64,000 bases of DNA, from the NCBI RefSeq assembly GCF_017795745.1, contig NZ_CP059067.1:682001-746000 (forward strand), read 5' to 3'. Made by a program: the position numbers and the translations under genes. Below, one piece after another: positions 43,289 through 51,481 of this stretch; position 1 is the first letter of the stretch, and every line of letters starts with the position of its first letter. The notes under the pieces are model-generated. The model made no database searches. It was not told the origin of the DNA and was given only the letters and a program-made list of their open reading frames with translations. The DNA comes from Rhizobacter sp. AJA081-3. GTDB lineage: Bacteria; Pseudomonadota; Gammaproteobacteria; Burkholderiales; Burkholderiaceae_C.

Positions 43289-45561
43289 GGCTTGACGCGC
43301 GCCACGCGCAGCACCGAGGCAGAGCGCTTGAGCACGCGCATCACCTCGGCCAGGTGCAGCCGGTCGCGCACGCTCAGCAGCAGGCGCAGCTCGCTGGTCT
43401 GCGCGGCGCGTTCGTCGCCCATGTCGATGTGGGTGATGTCGGCCTCGGCCGAAGCCACCGCCGAGGCCACCTCGGCCAGCACGCCCTTGCCGTTCTTGAG
43501 CAGCACGGCGATCGCGGTCTCGAAGGCGCGGGTGGGCTGCTCGGCCCATTCGACCGTCATCCAGCGTTCGCTGTCACGCTCGAAAAGGCGCTTGCCGACG
43601 CTGCAGTCGGCGGTGTGCACCGTCAGGCCCTCGCCGCGGCCGAGGTAGCCGACGATCGAATCCCCCGGGATCGGCCGGCAACACGGCGCCAGCTGCACGG
43701 AGGCGCCTTCGCTGCCGTCGATCAGCACCATGCCCTGCAGCGGCGCGTTGTCGTCGCTGGCGTAGCGGCCCATGGTCAGCGTCAGCGCGTCGGGGCGCTG
43801 GCCTTCCTCGGCCATCAGCCGCGCCACGCGCTTGGCCACGATGCTGGCGATCTTGCGGCCCAGGCCGATGTCGGTCAGCAGCTCGGCGCGGTTGCGGTTG
43901 CCGCTCCAGCGCGTCACCTGCTGCCACAGCGGCGCGTGTTCCTCGCGCTCGTCGGGCAGCTGCAGGCCTTCGGCGCGCAGGGCCTGCGCGAGCATCTTCT
44001 CGCCCAGGTCCTGCGACTCTTCCTGCTCCATCGTCTTCAGGTAATGGCGGATCTTCGAGCGCGCCCGGCCGGTGCGCACGAAGTTCAGCCAGGCCGGGTT
44101 CGGCCGCGCGTTGGGGGCGCTGACGATCTCGACCACGTCGCCGCTGCGCAGCTCGGTGCGCAGCGCCACCGGCTCGCCGTTGACCTTGGCGGCCACGCAG
44201 TGATCGCCGACGTCGGAGTGGATCGCATAGGCGAAGTCCACCGGCGTGGCGCCCTTGGGCAGCGCGAGGATCTTCGACTTCGGCGTGAACACGTAGATCG
44301 CGTCGGGGAACAGGTCGATCTTGACGTGCTCGAGGAATTCGCTGGCGTCGCGCGTTTCGTCCTGGATATCCAGCAGCGACTGCAGCCACATCGCACCCAG
44401 GCGCTGCGCGTCCTGTGCGTGGTTGCCGCCGGCGCCCTTGGACTTGTACATCCAGTGCGCGGCGATGCCCTTCTCGGCCACGGCGTGCATCTGCTCGGTG
44501 CGGATCTGGAACTCCACCGCCGTGCCCAGCGGGCTGACCAGCGTGGTGTGCAGCGACTGGTAGCCGTTCGCCTTCGGGATCGCGATGTAATCCTTGAAGC
44601 GCCCGGGCATCGGCTTGTAGAGCTGGTGCAGCACGCCCATCGCCATGTAGCACTCGGGCAAGGTGCTCACGACGATGCGAAAGCCGAAGATGTCGTTCAC
44701 CTGCGCGAAGCTCAGGTGCTTCTCGCTCATCTTCTTGTAGATCGAGAACAGCGTCTTCTCGCGGCCGAACACCTGCACCGGCAGCTTGGAGTGCGTGAAG
44801 GCCTTCTCCACCTCGCGCTGGATGCGTTCGACCACGTCGCGCCGGTAGCCGCGGGCCTTCTGCACGGCCTTGAACAGCGCCGCGTGGCGCCACGGCCGCA
44901 GGTGCTGGAACGACAGCTCCTGCAGTTCGCGGTAAGTCTGGTTCAGGCCCAGGCGGTGGGCGATGGGGGCATAGATGTCCAGCGTCTCGCCGGCGATGCG
45001 CACGCGCTTGGAGGGCGCCATGGCCTCCATCGTGCGCATGTTGTGCAGCCGGTCTGCCAGCTTGATGAGGATGACGCGCACGTCGCGCGCCATCGCCAGC
45101 AGCATCTTGCGGAAGGATTCGGCCTGCGACTCCTCGCGCGTCGAGAAGCGCAGCTTGTCGAGCTTGGTGAGGCCGTCGACCAGGTCGGCGGTGGGCGCGC
45201 CGAAACGCTCGATCAGCTCGGACTTCGGGATGCCGCAGTCCTCCATCGCGTCGTGCATCAGCGCGGCCATGATGGCCTGGGCGTCGAGCTTCCACTCGGC
45301 GCACAGGCCGGCCACCGCGATCGGGTGAGTGATGTAGGGCTCGCCGCTGGCGCGGAACTGGCCGAGGTGCGCCTCGTCGGCGAAGCGGTAGGCGTCGCGC
45401 ACGCGCTTGATGTCGGCGGCGTCGAGGTAGTCGAGCTTGGAGGTCAGCGCCGCGAAGGAGGCGGCGGCGGCGTCGGCAGTGACCAGCTTCGCCGGGGCAG
45501 CGCTGCGCCGGCTCGACGAGGCGGTCGAGTCACGCAGTGCTTCGGGGGTACGGTCGCCCAT
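43285..45561 (-). CDS. spoT: Bifunctional (p)ppGpp synthetase/hydrolase
   Basis: The 758-residue protein makes and degrades ppGpp, the stringent-response alarmone. Domain order: HD hydrolase (His103-Asp104 in ALMHDAMEDCG), synthetase at about 240-370 (GREKTLFSIYKKM, IPKANGYQSLHTTL, EFQIRTEQMHAVAEKGIAAHW), TGS at about 410-475 (IYVFTPKSKILALPKGATPVDFAYAIH) and ACT at about 680-758. Both catalytic halves look intact, so it is SpoT/Rsh rather than RelA. It lies downstream of gmk and rpoZ, the classical order, with a 78-base gap holding a hairpin. Confidence 0.96.
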   Translation of the reverse strand: MGDRTPEALRDSTASSSRRSAAPAKLVTADAAAASFAALTSKLDYLDAADIKRVRDAYRFADEAHLGQFRASGEPYITHPIAVAGLCAEWKLDAQAIMAALMHDAMEDCGIPKSELIERFGAPTADLVDGLTKLDKLRFSTREESQAESFRKMLLAMARDVRVILIKLADRLHNMRTMEAMAPSKRVRIAGETLDIYAPIAHRLGLNQTYRELQELSFQHLRPWRHAALFKAVQKARGYRRDVVERIQREVEKAFTHSKLPVQVFGREKTLFSIYKKMSEKHLSFAQVNDIFGFRIVVSTLPECYMAMGVLHQLYKPMPGRFKDYIAIPKANGYQSLHTTLVSPLGTAVEFQIRTEQMHAVAEKGIAAHWMYKSKGAGGNHAQDAQRLGAMWLQSLLDIQDETRDASEFLEHVKIDLFPDAIYVFTPKSKILALPKGATPVDFAYAIHSDVGDHCVAAKVNGEPVALRTELRSGDVVEIVSAPNARPNPAWLNFVRTGRARSKIRHYLKTMEQEESQDLGEKMLAQALRAEGLQLPDEREEHAPLWQQVTRWSGNRNRAELLTDIGLGRKIASIVAKRVARLMAEEGQRPDALTLTMGRYASDDNAPLQGMVLIDGSEGASVQLAPCCRPIPGDSIVGYLGRGEGLTVHTADCSVGKRLFERDSERWMTVEWAEQPTRAFETAIAVLLKNGKGVLAEVASAVASAEADITHIDMGDERAAQTSELRLLLSVRDRLHLAEVMRVLKRSASVLRVARVKP

Positions 45562-45601
45562 GTCCGGAATTTAGCAGGCCGACACCGGGCCCGCAGGGCG
45601 A

Positions 45602-45622
45602 GGCGGCCGAAGGAGGGCCGCC
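45602..45622 (-). other. Hairpin between rpoZ and spoT
   Basis: GGCGGCC (45602-45608) pairs with GGCCGCC (45616-45622) around a 7-base loop, in the 78-base gap between two co-directional genes. There is no T tract, so it is more likely an mRNA-processing or stability element than a terminator. Confidence 0.35.
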
Positions 45623-45639
45623 ATGGGGTCAATGGCGCG

Positions 45640-45843
45640 TCAGACGGGGACTTTGCGGAGCATCTCGATGCCCACTTCGCCGGCGGCGATCTCGCGCAGC
45701 GCGGTCACGCCGGGCTTGTTCTTGGTTTCGATCTTCGGCGCGTGGCCCTGGCTGAGCATGCGCGCACGGTAGGTCGCGGCCAGCACGAGCTGGAAGCGGT
45801 TCGGGATCTTGACGAGACAGTCTTCGACGGTGATGCGGGCCAT
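45640..45843 (-). CDS. rpoZ: RNA polymerase omega subunit
   Basis: Omega (67 residues) helps assemble RNA polymerase and forms part of a ppGpp-binding site. It begins [20 protein letters not shown] and continues with the AATYRARML segment, as in all betaproteobacterial RpoZ, and carries the [13 protein letters not shown] stretch near the C-terminus. A GGAG ribosome site precedes the ATG. It lies 19 bases after gmk and upstream of spoT on the - strand, so the omega and alarmone genes are expressed together. Confidence 0.96.
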   Translation of the reverse strand: MARITVEDCLVKIPNRFQLVLAATYRARMLSQGHAPKIETKNKPGVTALREIAAGEVGIEMLRKVPV

Positions 45844-45862
45844 GCGGATGCTCCGGGGGAGA

Positions 45863-46483
45863 TCAGATCAGATCGAGCGCAGCAAAAACCTGGGACTTGT
45901 TGCGGCGCTGGGCAGCGTACTTCAGACGCTGGGAGTGGACGACGGTCTTCAAGTCGAAGAGGGCCGTCTCGAACAGGGCGTTGATTATAACGAAGTCGAA
46001 ATGCCGGGCCTGGGCCACCTCGATGCGCGCGTTGTCCATGCGCCTGGCGATCACGTCCACGCCGTCCTCGCCGCGGCGCATCAGGCGCTGGCGAAGCTCC
46101 TCCCAGCTCGGTGGCAGGATGAAGATCAGCACGGCATGCTGGAACAACTGCTTGATCTGCAGCGCGCCCTGCCAGTCGATCTCGAGCACCACGTCCTGGC
46201 CGCCGGCGATGCGCGCCTCGATGGCTTCGCGCGAGGTGCCATAGAGGTTGCCGTGCACCTCGGCCCACTCGAAGAAGTCGCCATGGGCGATCTTGGCGCG
46301 GAACTCGGGCTCGCCGATGAAGTGGTACTCGCGGTCCTGCTGCTCCTGGCCGCGCGGCGCGCGCGTGGTGTGCGACACCGACACCGCCAGGTGCGAGTCG
46401 AGTTCGAGCAGTGCCTTGACCAGGCTCGACTTGCCGGCCCCGCTGGGGGCGGCGACGACGAAGAGGTTGCCGGGGTAGTCCAT
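45863..46483 (-). CDS. gmk: Guanylate kinase
   Basis: Gmk phosphorylates GMP to GDP, essential for GTP and hence ppGpp supply. The 206-residue protein has the P-loop [14 protein letters not shown] at 12-25, the GMP-binding [13 protein letters not shown] segment, the YHFIGEPEF and [13 protein letters not shown] motifs and the lid region RLMRRGEDG. Length is normal. It is the first gene of the gmk-rpoZ-spoT unit. The start at [10 protein letters not shown] is the only sensible one. Confidence 0.96.
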   Translation of the reverse strand: MDYPGNLFVVAAPSGAGKSSLVKALLELDSHLAVSVSHTTRAPRGQEQQDREYHFIGEPEFRAKIAHGDFFEWAEVHGNLYGTSREAIEARIAGGQDVVLEIDWQGALQIKQLFQHAVLIFILPPSWEELRQRLMRRGEDGVDVIARRMDNARIEVAQARHFDFVIINALFETALFDLKTVVHSQRLKYAAQRRNKSQVFAALDLI

Positions 46484-46523
46484 GAGCGCGTCGGTGTGCC
46501 GGGCCAGAGCGAAGTATCGCCGC

Positions 46524-47009
46524 TCAGCGCGATGCCGGTTCGGGGCGGTTGAGCGCGTCGTGCCGGGTTTGCACGCTCGGCGGCCATTGCGACTTGATCC
46601 ACGAGAGCGCGGCGACGATCTCCGTGTCGCTGAGCACGCCTTCGAAGGCCGGCATCGCCGAGGCGTGGTTGGTCAGCCTGGCGGCCCGGGCCACGCCGTA
46701 CTTGGTGATGCGGAACAGCATCTCGTCCGGGTGGTGCCAGGTGTGGCCGCTGGCATCGTGCGGCGGTGCGGGCAGCAGGCCGTCGGCGCCGGGCTGGCGC
46801 CAGTTCGGCTGGCCTTCCAGGCGCGCGCCGTGGCAGGAGGCGCAGCGCGCCTCGTAGACCTGCCGCCCCAGCGCCACCAGTTTCGCGTCGTCGGGTTGCA
46901 GGCGCCAGGGCTCGCCCGGCGGCTGGGTCACGCCCCACAAAGCCATTGCCGCACCGCCCGCCGCGAACACGGCCAGTGCTCCCAGCCACAGTAGCTTGGG
47001 CGAGGCCAC
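46524..47009 (-). CDS. Class I cytochrome c of the copper operon
   Basis: A 161-residue c-type cytochrome. One membrane helix or signal segment at the N-terminus ([21 protein letters not shown]), heme-binding CASCH at about residue 56-60 and a likely axial Met in [10 protein letters not shown]. It starts at a GTG 2 bases after the stop of the CusF-like gene, so it is part of the copper operon as its last gene. It may pass electrons to or from the multicopper oxidase or accept periplasmic electrons; which is unknown. Confidence 0.85.
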   Translation of the reverse strand: MASPKLLWLGALAVFAAGGAAMALWGVTQPPGEPWRLQPDDAKLVALGRQVYEARCASCHGARLEGQPNWRQPGADGLLPAPPHDASGHTWHHPDEMLFRITKYGVARAARLTNHASAMPAFEGVLSDTEIVAALSWIKSQWPPSVQTRHDALNRPEPASR

Positions 47010-47011
47010 GG

Positions 47012-47305
47012 TCAGTCCGCCTTGGGCTCGATGACCGTGACCACGTAGTCGGCACCCTGCTTTTCGGCCTGGAAGCGCACCTTGTCGCCGGCCTTGAGCT
47101 TGTCGAGCCAGGCCTTGTCCTTGACCTGGAAGACCATGGTCATCGGGGGCATGTCGAGGTTCTTCAACTCGCCGTGCTTGATGGTGAGCCTGGCGGCGCC
47201 CTTGTCGACCTTGCGGATCTCGCCTTCGCTCAGGTTGGCGGTGTCCGCGGCGATGGCGACGGCACAGGTGCTCGCGAGCAGCAGTGACAGCAAAGGGGTT
47301 CTCAT
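47012..47305 (-). CDS. CusF-like periplasmic copper-binding protein
   Basis: A 97-residue exported protein with a signal peptide ending AVAIAADTA. The mature part is a small OB-fold copper chaperone: IRKVDKGAARLTIKHGELKNLDMPPMTMVF contains the CusF-type His (KHGE) and two Met ligands (DMPPMTM), shown here only as landmarks. CusF delivers Cu(I)/Ag(I) to an efflux pump in E. coli; no such pump is in this window. It lies 33 bases after the cupredoxin gene. Confidence 0.88.
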   Translation of the reverse strand: MRTPLLSLLLASTCAVAIAADTANLSEGEIRKVDKGAARLTIKHGELKNLDMPPMTMVFQVKDKAWLDKLKAGDKVRFQAEKQGADYVVTVIEPKAD

Positions 47306-47338
47306 GTCGGATTCCTTTCGGGAGTGGTTGTTTGGGGG

Positions 47339-47839
47339 TCAGGCGGCCCGCACCGAGATGCGGCCGGCCATGCCGGCCTGGTAGTGGCCGGCGATGAGGC
47401 AGGCGAAGGCGAACTCGCCCGCGCGGTTGAAGGTCCAGACGATCTCGCCGGTCTTCCCCGGCGGCACGTGGGCCATCCAGGGCTCGTCATGCTGCATGTC
47501 GGGAAAGCGCAGCATCAGCGCGGCATGCTCGTCGAGCGCGGCCGGCGTGCCGATGACGAGCTCGTGCAGCACCGCGCCGGTGTTGCGGATGCGCAGGCGC
47601 AGCGTCTGGCCGAGCTTCACGGCGAGGCGATCCGGCACGAAACGCATCGAATCGAGCATTCGCAGATCGACCGTGCGCGTCGCGCGCCGCGCTTCGCCGG
47701 CGATGCCCCAGGGTTGCTGCTCCTTCGCCACCGGCGCGCCGGTGTTCGGGTGTTTCGGTTCGCCGTGCCCGTGCGCGGAGCCGACGCACGCCAGCGCGCC
47801 CGTGGCGATCAGCAGCGTGCGGCGATCAATGGTGCTCAT
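47339..47839 (-). CDS. Cupredoxin (plastocyanin/azurin-like copper protein)
   Basis: A 166-residue exported copper protein. The N-terminus has a twin-Arg-like DRRTLLIATGALACVGSA signal. The fold carries a type 1 copper set: His in GAVLHELVIG, Cys in FACLIAGHYQ with the following His, and Met in AGMAGR. A His-rich leader (HGHGEPKHPNTG) precedes it. It overlaps the multicopper oxidase gene by 14 bases and probably accepts or buffers copper in the periplasm, as CopI-type proteins do. Confidence 0.87.
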   Translation of the reverse strand: MSTIDRRTLLIATGALACVGSAHGHGEPKHPNTGAPVAKEQQPWGIAGEARRATRTVDLRMLDSMRFVPDRLAVKLGQTLRLRIRNTGAVLHELVIGTPAALDEHAALMLRFPDMQHDEPWMAHVPPGKTGEIVWTFNRAGEFAFACLIAGHYQAGMAGRISVRAA

Positions 47840-49205
47840 GGCTTGCTCCTGGTTTGCGGACCTTGACTTCGACGGCCTGCTTGTCAGGCACCGGCGGTAC
47901 GCCGCGTGGCGCCTCGGCCAGCGCGCCGGTCCATTCGTAGGCCACGGTGCCCGGCGGATGCTTGAACCAGCCGGGGTCGCGGTAGTCGCCCCGCGGCTGG
48001 TCGCGCCGCACCTTGAGCACGCTGAACATGCCGCCCATTCCCACCGCGCCGAACGGGCCGCTGCCGGTCATCATCGGCGCGGTGTTGTCGGGCAGCGGCA
48101 TCTGCATCTCGGTCATGTCGTGCATGCCGCGCTCGCCCATCACCATGTAGTCGGGCACCAGGCCGGTGATCTGGCGCACCACCTCGCGATGGTCCACGCC
48201 GATCATCGTCGGCACGTTGTGCCCCATCGCGTTCATCGTGTGGTGGCTCTTGTGGCAGTGCATCGCCCAGTCGCCCTCCTCGTCGGCGACGAAGTCGAGC
48301 TGGCGCATCTGGCCCACCGCGATGTCGGCGGTGATCTCCGGCCAGCGCGCGCTCTTCGGCGTCGGCCCGCCGTCGGTGCCGGTGATGAAGAACTCGTGGC
48401 CGTGCAGGTGGATCGGGTGGTTGGTCATCGTCAGGTTGCCGATGCGAAAGCGCACCTTGTCGTTCTTGCGCACGACGAGCGGGTCGATGCCGGGGAAGAT
48501 GCGGCTGTTCCAGGCCCACAGGTTGAAGTCGAGCATCGTCATCACCTTGGGCGTGGCGCTGCCGGGCTCGATGTCGAAGGCATTGAGCAGGAAGCAGAAG
48601 TCGCGGTCGACCTCGTCGATCAGCGGATGCTTGGCCTTCGGGTGCGTGACCCACATGCCGTACAGGCCCATCGCCATCTGCACCATCTCGTCGGCATGCG
48701 GGTGATACATGAAGTTGCCCGGCCGGCGCGCGACGAACTCGTAGACGAAGGTCTTGCCCGGTGGGATGCCCGGCTGGGTGAGCCCGGTGACGCCGTCCAT
48801 GCCGTTGGGCAGGCGCTGGCCGTGCCAGTGCACGCTGTGCACCTCGGGCAGCCGGTTGGTGACGAAGATGCGAACGCGGTCGCCTTCGACCACCTCGATG
48901 GTCGGCCCCGGGCTCTGGCCGTTGTAGCCCCACAGGTGGGCCTTGAATCCGGGCGTCATCTCGCGCACCACGGGTTCGGCGACGAGGTGGAACTCCTTCA
49001 CGCCGGCGTTCATTCGCCAGGGCAGCGTCCAGCCGTTGAGCGTGACGACCGGGTTGTAGGGTCGGCCGGTGGGCGGCACCAGCGGCGGCATCGTGTCGGG
49101 CCGGGTCTGCAGCACCGGCTCGGGCAGTGCGGCCATCGCCGCCTTGCCCACCGTGGCCGCGCTCACCGCGGCGGTGGCGCCGAGAAAATTGCGTCGGGAA
49201 ACCAT
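47826..49205 (-). CDS. Multicopper oxidase (CopA-type copper resistance)
   Basis: A 459-residue periplasmic oxidase with a Tat signal (SRRNFLGATAAVSAA). The four copper-binding blocks are HSVHWHG, FMYHPHADEM, HPIHLHGHEFF and WAMHCHKSHHTM, so type 1, 2 and 3 sites look complete. Between them is a Met-rich segment (MVMGERGMHDMTEMQMP) typical of copper-resistance CopA/CueO proteins, which oxidise Cu(I) to the less toxic Cu(II). It sits between the TolC-like and cupredoxin genes. It is shorter than the 600-residue CopA. Confidence 0.92.
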   Translation of the reverse strand: MVSRRNFLGATAAVSAATVGKAAMAALPEPVLQTRPDTMPPLVPPTGRPYNPVVTLNGWTLPWRMNAGVKEFHLVAEPVVREMTPGFKAHLWGYNGQSPGPTIEVVEGDRVRIFVTNRLPEVHSVHWHGQRLPNGMDGVTGLTQPGIPPGKTFVYEFVARRPGNFMYHPHADEMVQMAMGLYGMWVTHPKAKHPLIDEVDRDFCFLLNAFDIEPGSATPKVMTMLDFNLWAWNSRIFPGIDPLVVRKNDKVRFRIGNLTMTNHPIHLHGHEFFITGTDGGPTPKSARWPEITADIAVGQMRQLDFVADEEGDWAMHCHKSHHTMNAMGHNVPTMIGVDHREVVRQITGLVPDYMVMGERGMHDMTEMQMPLPDNTAPMMTGSGPFGAVGMGGMFSVLKVRRDQPRGDYRDPGWFKHPPGTVAYEWTGALAEAPRGVPPVPDKQAVEVKVRKPGASHEHH

Positions 49206-49221
49206 GGTGTGTCCTTCGGGT

Positions 49222-50631
49222 TCAGTGGCCGGCGCCGCCGCTGTCGGCAGGCGCAGGCGAGGGGCCGGCCATCGGCACGAACGTGGGCCGGCCGAGCATC
49301 GCCATGTCCAGGTCAGCCTGTGCGAGCCAGAAGTCGCGCAGCGCGTCGATCGAGGCGTTCACCCCGGCGATCTGCGCGCGCGCATCGGCGAGCAGTTCGA
49401 ACACGCCGATCAGCATGCCGTTGTAGCGAAGCAGGTTCTCCTCGGCGATGCGCTGGCGCAGCGGCACGATCTCGTCGCGCTGGTGCTTCGCGATGTCCCA
49501 GGCCGTGCGATAGGCGCCGTAGGCTTCGCGCACTTCGGATCGCGCATTGATCGCCGTCTCGGCGGCGCGCTGCAGGGACTGCCGGTAGACGCTTTCGGCC
49601 CGTGCCACACGCGAGCTGCCCCAGTCGAACAGCGGCAACTCGAAGGAAACCTCCCAGCCGCGCTGCGTCGGTGCCTCGTTGGAGCTGTTGCGCACGGCGC
49701 CGAGCTCGAGCACGTTGACGAATCGGGTCGTCTTCGTCAGGCCCAGGTTGCGGGCGGTCTGCTCTGCGGCGAGCTTCGCGGCCTGCAGGTCCAGGCGCTG
49801 TGCGAGCGCCGTGCGCTCGATGTCGGGCAGGTCGGCCGGTTGCGGCGGTAGGTCAGGCAGGCGTTCGGGCAGCGTGAATTGCGTCTGCGTGCCCCACAGG
49901 CCGAGCAGGCGGATCAGCCGCTCGCGGGCGGCCAGCCGGGCCTGCTGCGCGCGCGCCAGGTTGAGCGCCGCGTCCGCATAGAAGCCCTGCTCGCGGGCCT
50001 GCTGCAGCTTGTTGAAGTTGCCCACCTGCGCCATGCGGCGCGCGAGCTCCGCGCCGGCCTCGGCGGCCTGCATCACCTGGCGCGTGTAGCGCAAGGTCTC
50101 CTCGGTGGCCACGGCCTGCACCCAGGCCTTGCGCGTGTCGGCCGCGAGGGCGAGCACGCTCGACGCCGCAGCACCCTGGGTCTGCGCGAAGCGGCGCGAT
50201 TCAAGGCCGCGCCGCATCGGCATCGCGATCAACGCCGCGAGGTCGAAGTGCAGCCCGCGCTCCAGCTCGATCTCGTCGCCACGCGTGACCCGCCCGAAGC
50301 TGAAGCCCGGATTGGGCAGCCGGCCGGCCTGCACGAGATCGGCCTCGCCGATGCCCAGCTCGAAGAAGGCCGCCTGCAGGCCGCGGTTATTCAGCAGCGC
50401 GAGTTGCACCGCGTCGTCGGCCGACAACGGGCGGCTCAGTAACTCGGCCACGCGCTGGTCGATGCGCGATTGCTGCTCCTCGGTGCGTGCCCAGTACAGG
50501 TCCTTGCCGAGCCTGTCCTTCGCGACCTGCTCGACCTGTCCGAAACCACCGTCCGCGCTGAACGACGCGCAGCCGGCCAGCAGCGCGGCCAGCGCGAGCG
50601 GCGCGGCCAGCCGGATGCAGCGGGCGCTCAT
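49222..50631 (-). CDS. TolC-family outer membrane factor (CusC/CzcC-like lipoprotein)
   Basis: A 469-residue outer membrane efflux protein with a lipoprotein signal (LALAALLAGCAS) and two long helical repeats typical of TolC/CusC (ALLNNRGLQAAFFELGIGEADLVQAGRLPNPG; a second around RALAQRLDLQAAKLAAEQTARNLGL; these are landmarks, with shorter motifs such as GRLPNPG and QRLDLQAAK). It would form the exit channel of a tripartite pump. No RND pump or membrane-fusion gene lies beside it. It overlaps the small exported protein gene by 4 bases. Confidence 0.88.
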   Translation of the reverse strand: MSARCIRLAAPLALAALLAGCASFSADGGFGQVEQVAKDRLGKDLYWARTEEQQSRIDQRVAELLSRPLSADDAVQLALLNNRGLQAAFFELGIGEADLVQAGRLPNPGFSFGRVTRGDEIELERGLHFDLAALIAMPMRRGLESRRFAQTQGAAASSVLALAADTRKAWVQAVATEETLRYTRQVMQAAEAGAELARRMAQVGNFNKLQQAREQGFYADAALNLARAQQARLAARERLIRLLGLWGTQTQFTLPERLPDLPPQPADLPDIERTALAQRLDLQAAKLAAEQTARNLGLTKTTRFVNVLELGAVRNSSNEAPTQRGWEVSFELPLFDWGSSRVARAESVYRQSLQRAAETAINARSEVREAYGAYRTAWDIAKHQRDEIVPLRQRIAEENLLRYNGMLIGVFELLADARAQIAGVNASIDALRDFWLAQADLDMAMLGRPTFVPMAGPSPAPADSGGAGH

Positions 50632-50945
50632 CGTGCGCCCCCGCCGGGCGGCGTCGGCGGGGCGGACGCCGCGGGCGCAGCCGCCTCGCGCGCATACGCG
50701 CGCCAGCCGCCGATGCGCGCTGCCGTGTCATTCGCCTCCTTCCAGCCAAGAGGAAGGGGCTCGCCGATCCGTCGGTAGGTCGCCAGCGCCGAGTCGTGCC
50801 GGAGTGCCGGCACCGCGGTCTGCGGATTCAGCGGATCGGCTTTGGCGCCGCCGCCTGGCGTTTGGGCCGGGGCCATTGCAGTGGCCAGCAGCAAGGCGGC
50901 TGCCAGCAGGGCGGGCGTGCGCCCGCGCCAAGTGATGGGGACCAT
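50628..50945 (-). CDS. Small exported protein of the copper operon
   Basis: A 105-residue protein with a signal peptide (TPALLAAALLLATAMAPAQ). The mature part includes DPLNPQTAVPALRHDSALATYRRIGEPLPLGWKEAND and IGGWRAYAREA, a pattern that I associate with small proteins next to heavy-metal efflux genes, without an assigned function. It is Pro/Gly/Ala-rich at the C-terminus. The ATG at MVPITWRG is chosen; it overlaps the TolC-like gene by 4 bases and lies behind a pair of hairpins. Confidence 0.65.
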   Translation of the reverse strand: MVPITWRGRTPALLAAALLLATAMAPAQTPGGGAKADPLNPQTAVPALRHDSALATYRRIGEPLPLGWKEANDTAARIGGWRAYAREAAAPAASAPPTPPGGGAR

Positions 50946-50973
50946 GTCGTCCTCGCGTGAACTGGGGCATCGT

Positions 50974-51017
50974 CCGGCCGCGGGCGCGGCCGGTCCCGGC
51001 ACTCGCCGTGGCGAGTG
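50974..51017 (-). other. Two tandem hairpins between copper-operon genes
   Basis: CCGGCCGC-GGGC-GCGGCCGG (50974-50993) and CACTCGCC-GT-GGCGAGTG (51000-51017) are both perfect palindromic hairpins, only 6 bases apart, just after the stop of the His-rich gene. They lack a T tract. They may attenuate or process the transcript, or set the relative level of the first and later copper genes. Confidence 0.45.
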
Positions 51018-51021
51018 CGGC

Positions 51022-51438
51022 TCAGGCGCGGGGCGATCGAGGCGGGCGTTCGAGTCCGCTGGTCAGGAAGACCGGATCGGCGGCGCCGCGGGCCGCGACG
51101 TGGAGCGTAGCCTCCGATGGCGCGACCACGACCGGTGAGCTGCTTGGCAGCGCCAAGCCCACGCAACAGGAGACGCAGGCGCTGCAGTGGTGCTTGGCCG
51201 CAGGCGTGGAGCCGTCGTTCGACGCGTCGTCGGCATGCGATGCCGCGTGCTGATGATGCTCTTGCGCAAGCTGCTCATGCATGTGCCGGGATTCGACATC
51301 GCCGTGACCGCCGACCGAGGCGTGCTGCATGGGCCCATGGCTTGGGCCGCACTGCGTCATCTGCGCCGCGGCAAACCCTTGCACCGGCAGCGCCAGCAGC
51401 AAGAGGCAGATCCACAGAGTACGCATGGCAGTCTTCAC
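51022..51438 (-). CDS. His/Cys-rich exported protein of the copper operon (DUF2946/CopL-like, tentative)
   Basis: A 138-residue protein with a signal peptide (LWICLLLLALPVQGFAAA). The mature part is rich in His and Met (HGPMQHASVGGHGDVESRHMHEQ, EHHQHAASHADD; landmarks) and holds HHCSACVSCC, a cluster of four cysteines. These are typical metal-binding features. It is the first gene of the copper operon. The GTG at 51438 and an ATG at 51426 are both possible starts. Homology to DUF2946 or CopL is a guess from composition. Confidence 0.6.
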   Translation of the reverse strand: MKTAMRTLWICLLLLALPVQGFAAAQMTQCGPSHGPMQHASVGGHGDVESRHMHEQLAQEHHQHAASHADDASNDGSTPAAKHHCSACVSCCVGLALPSSSPVVVAPSEATLHVAARGAADPVFLTSGLERPPRSPRA

Positions 51439-51444
51439 GCCGCC

Positions 51445-51472
51445 AGTCTAGTCGAGTCGACGAGCCCGTGAA
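51445..51472 (-). promoter_or_regulatory. Candidate promoter of the copper operon
   Basis: Read on the - strand, TTCACG (51472-51467) and TAGACT (51450-51445) are spaced 16 bases and resemble a sigma-70 promoter. Between them lies the palindrome GTCGA-C-TCGAC, a possible operator. The transcript would start close to the GTG at 51438, which would favour the ATG at 51426 as start. Confidence 0.35.
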
Positions 51473-51481
51473 GATCCAGGC

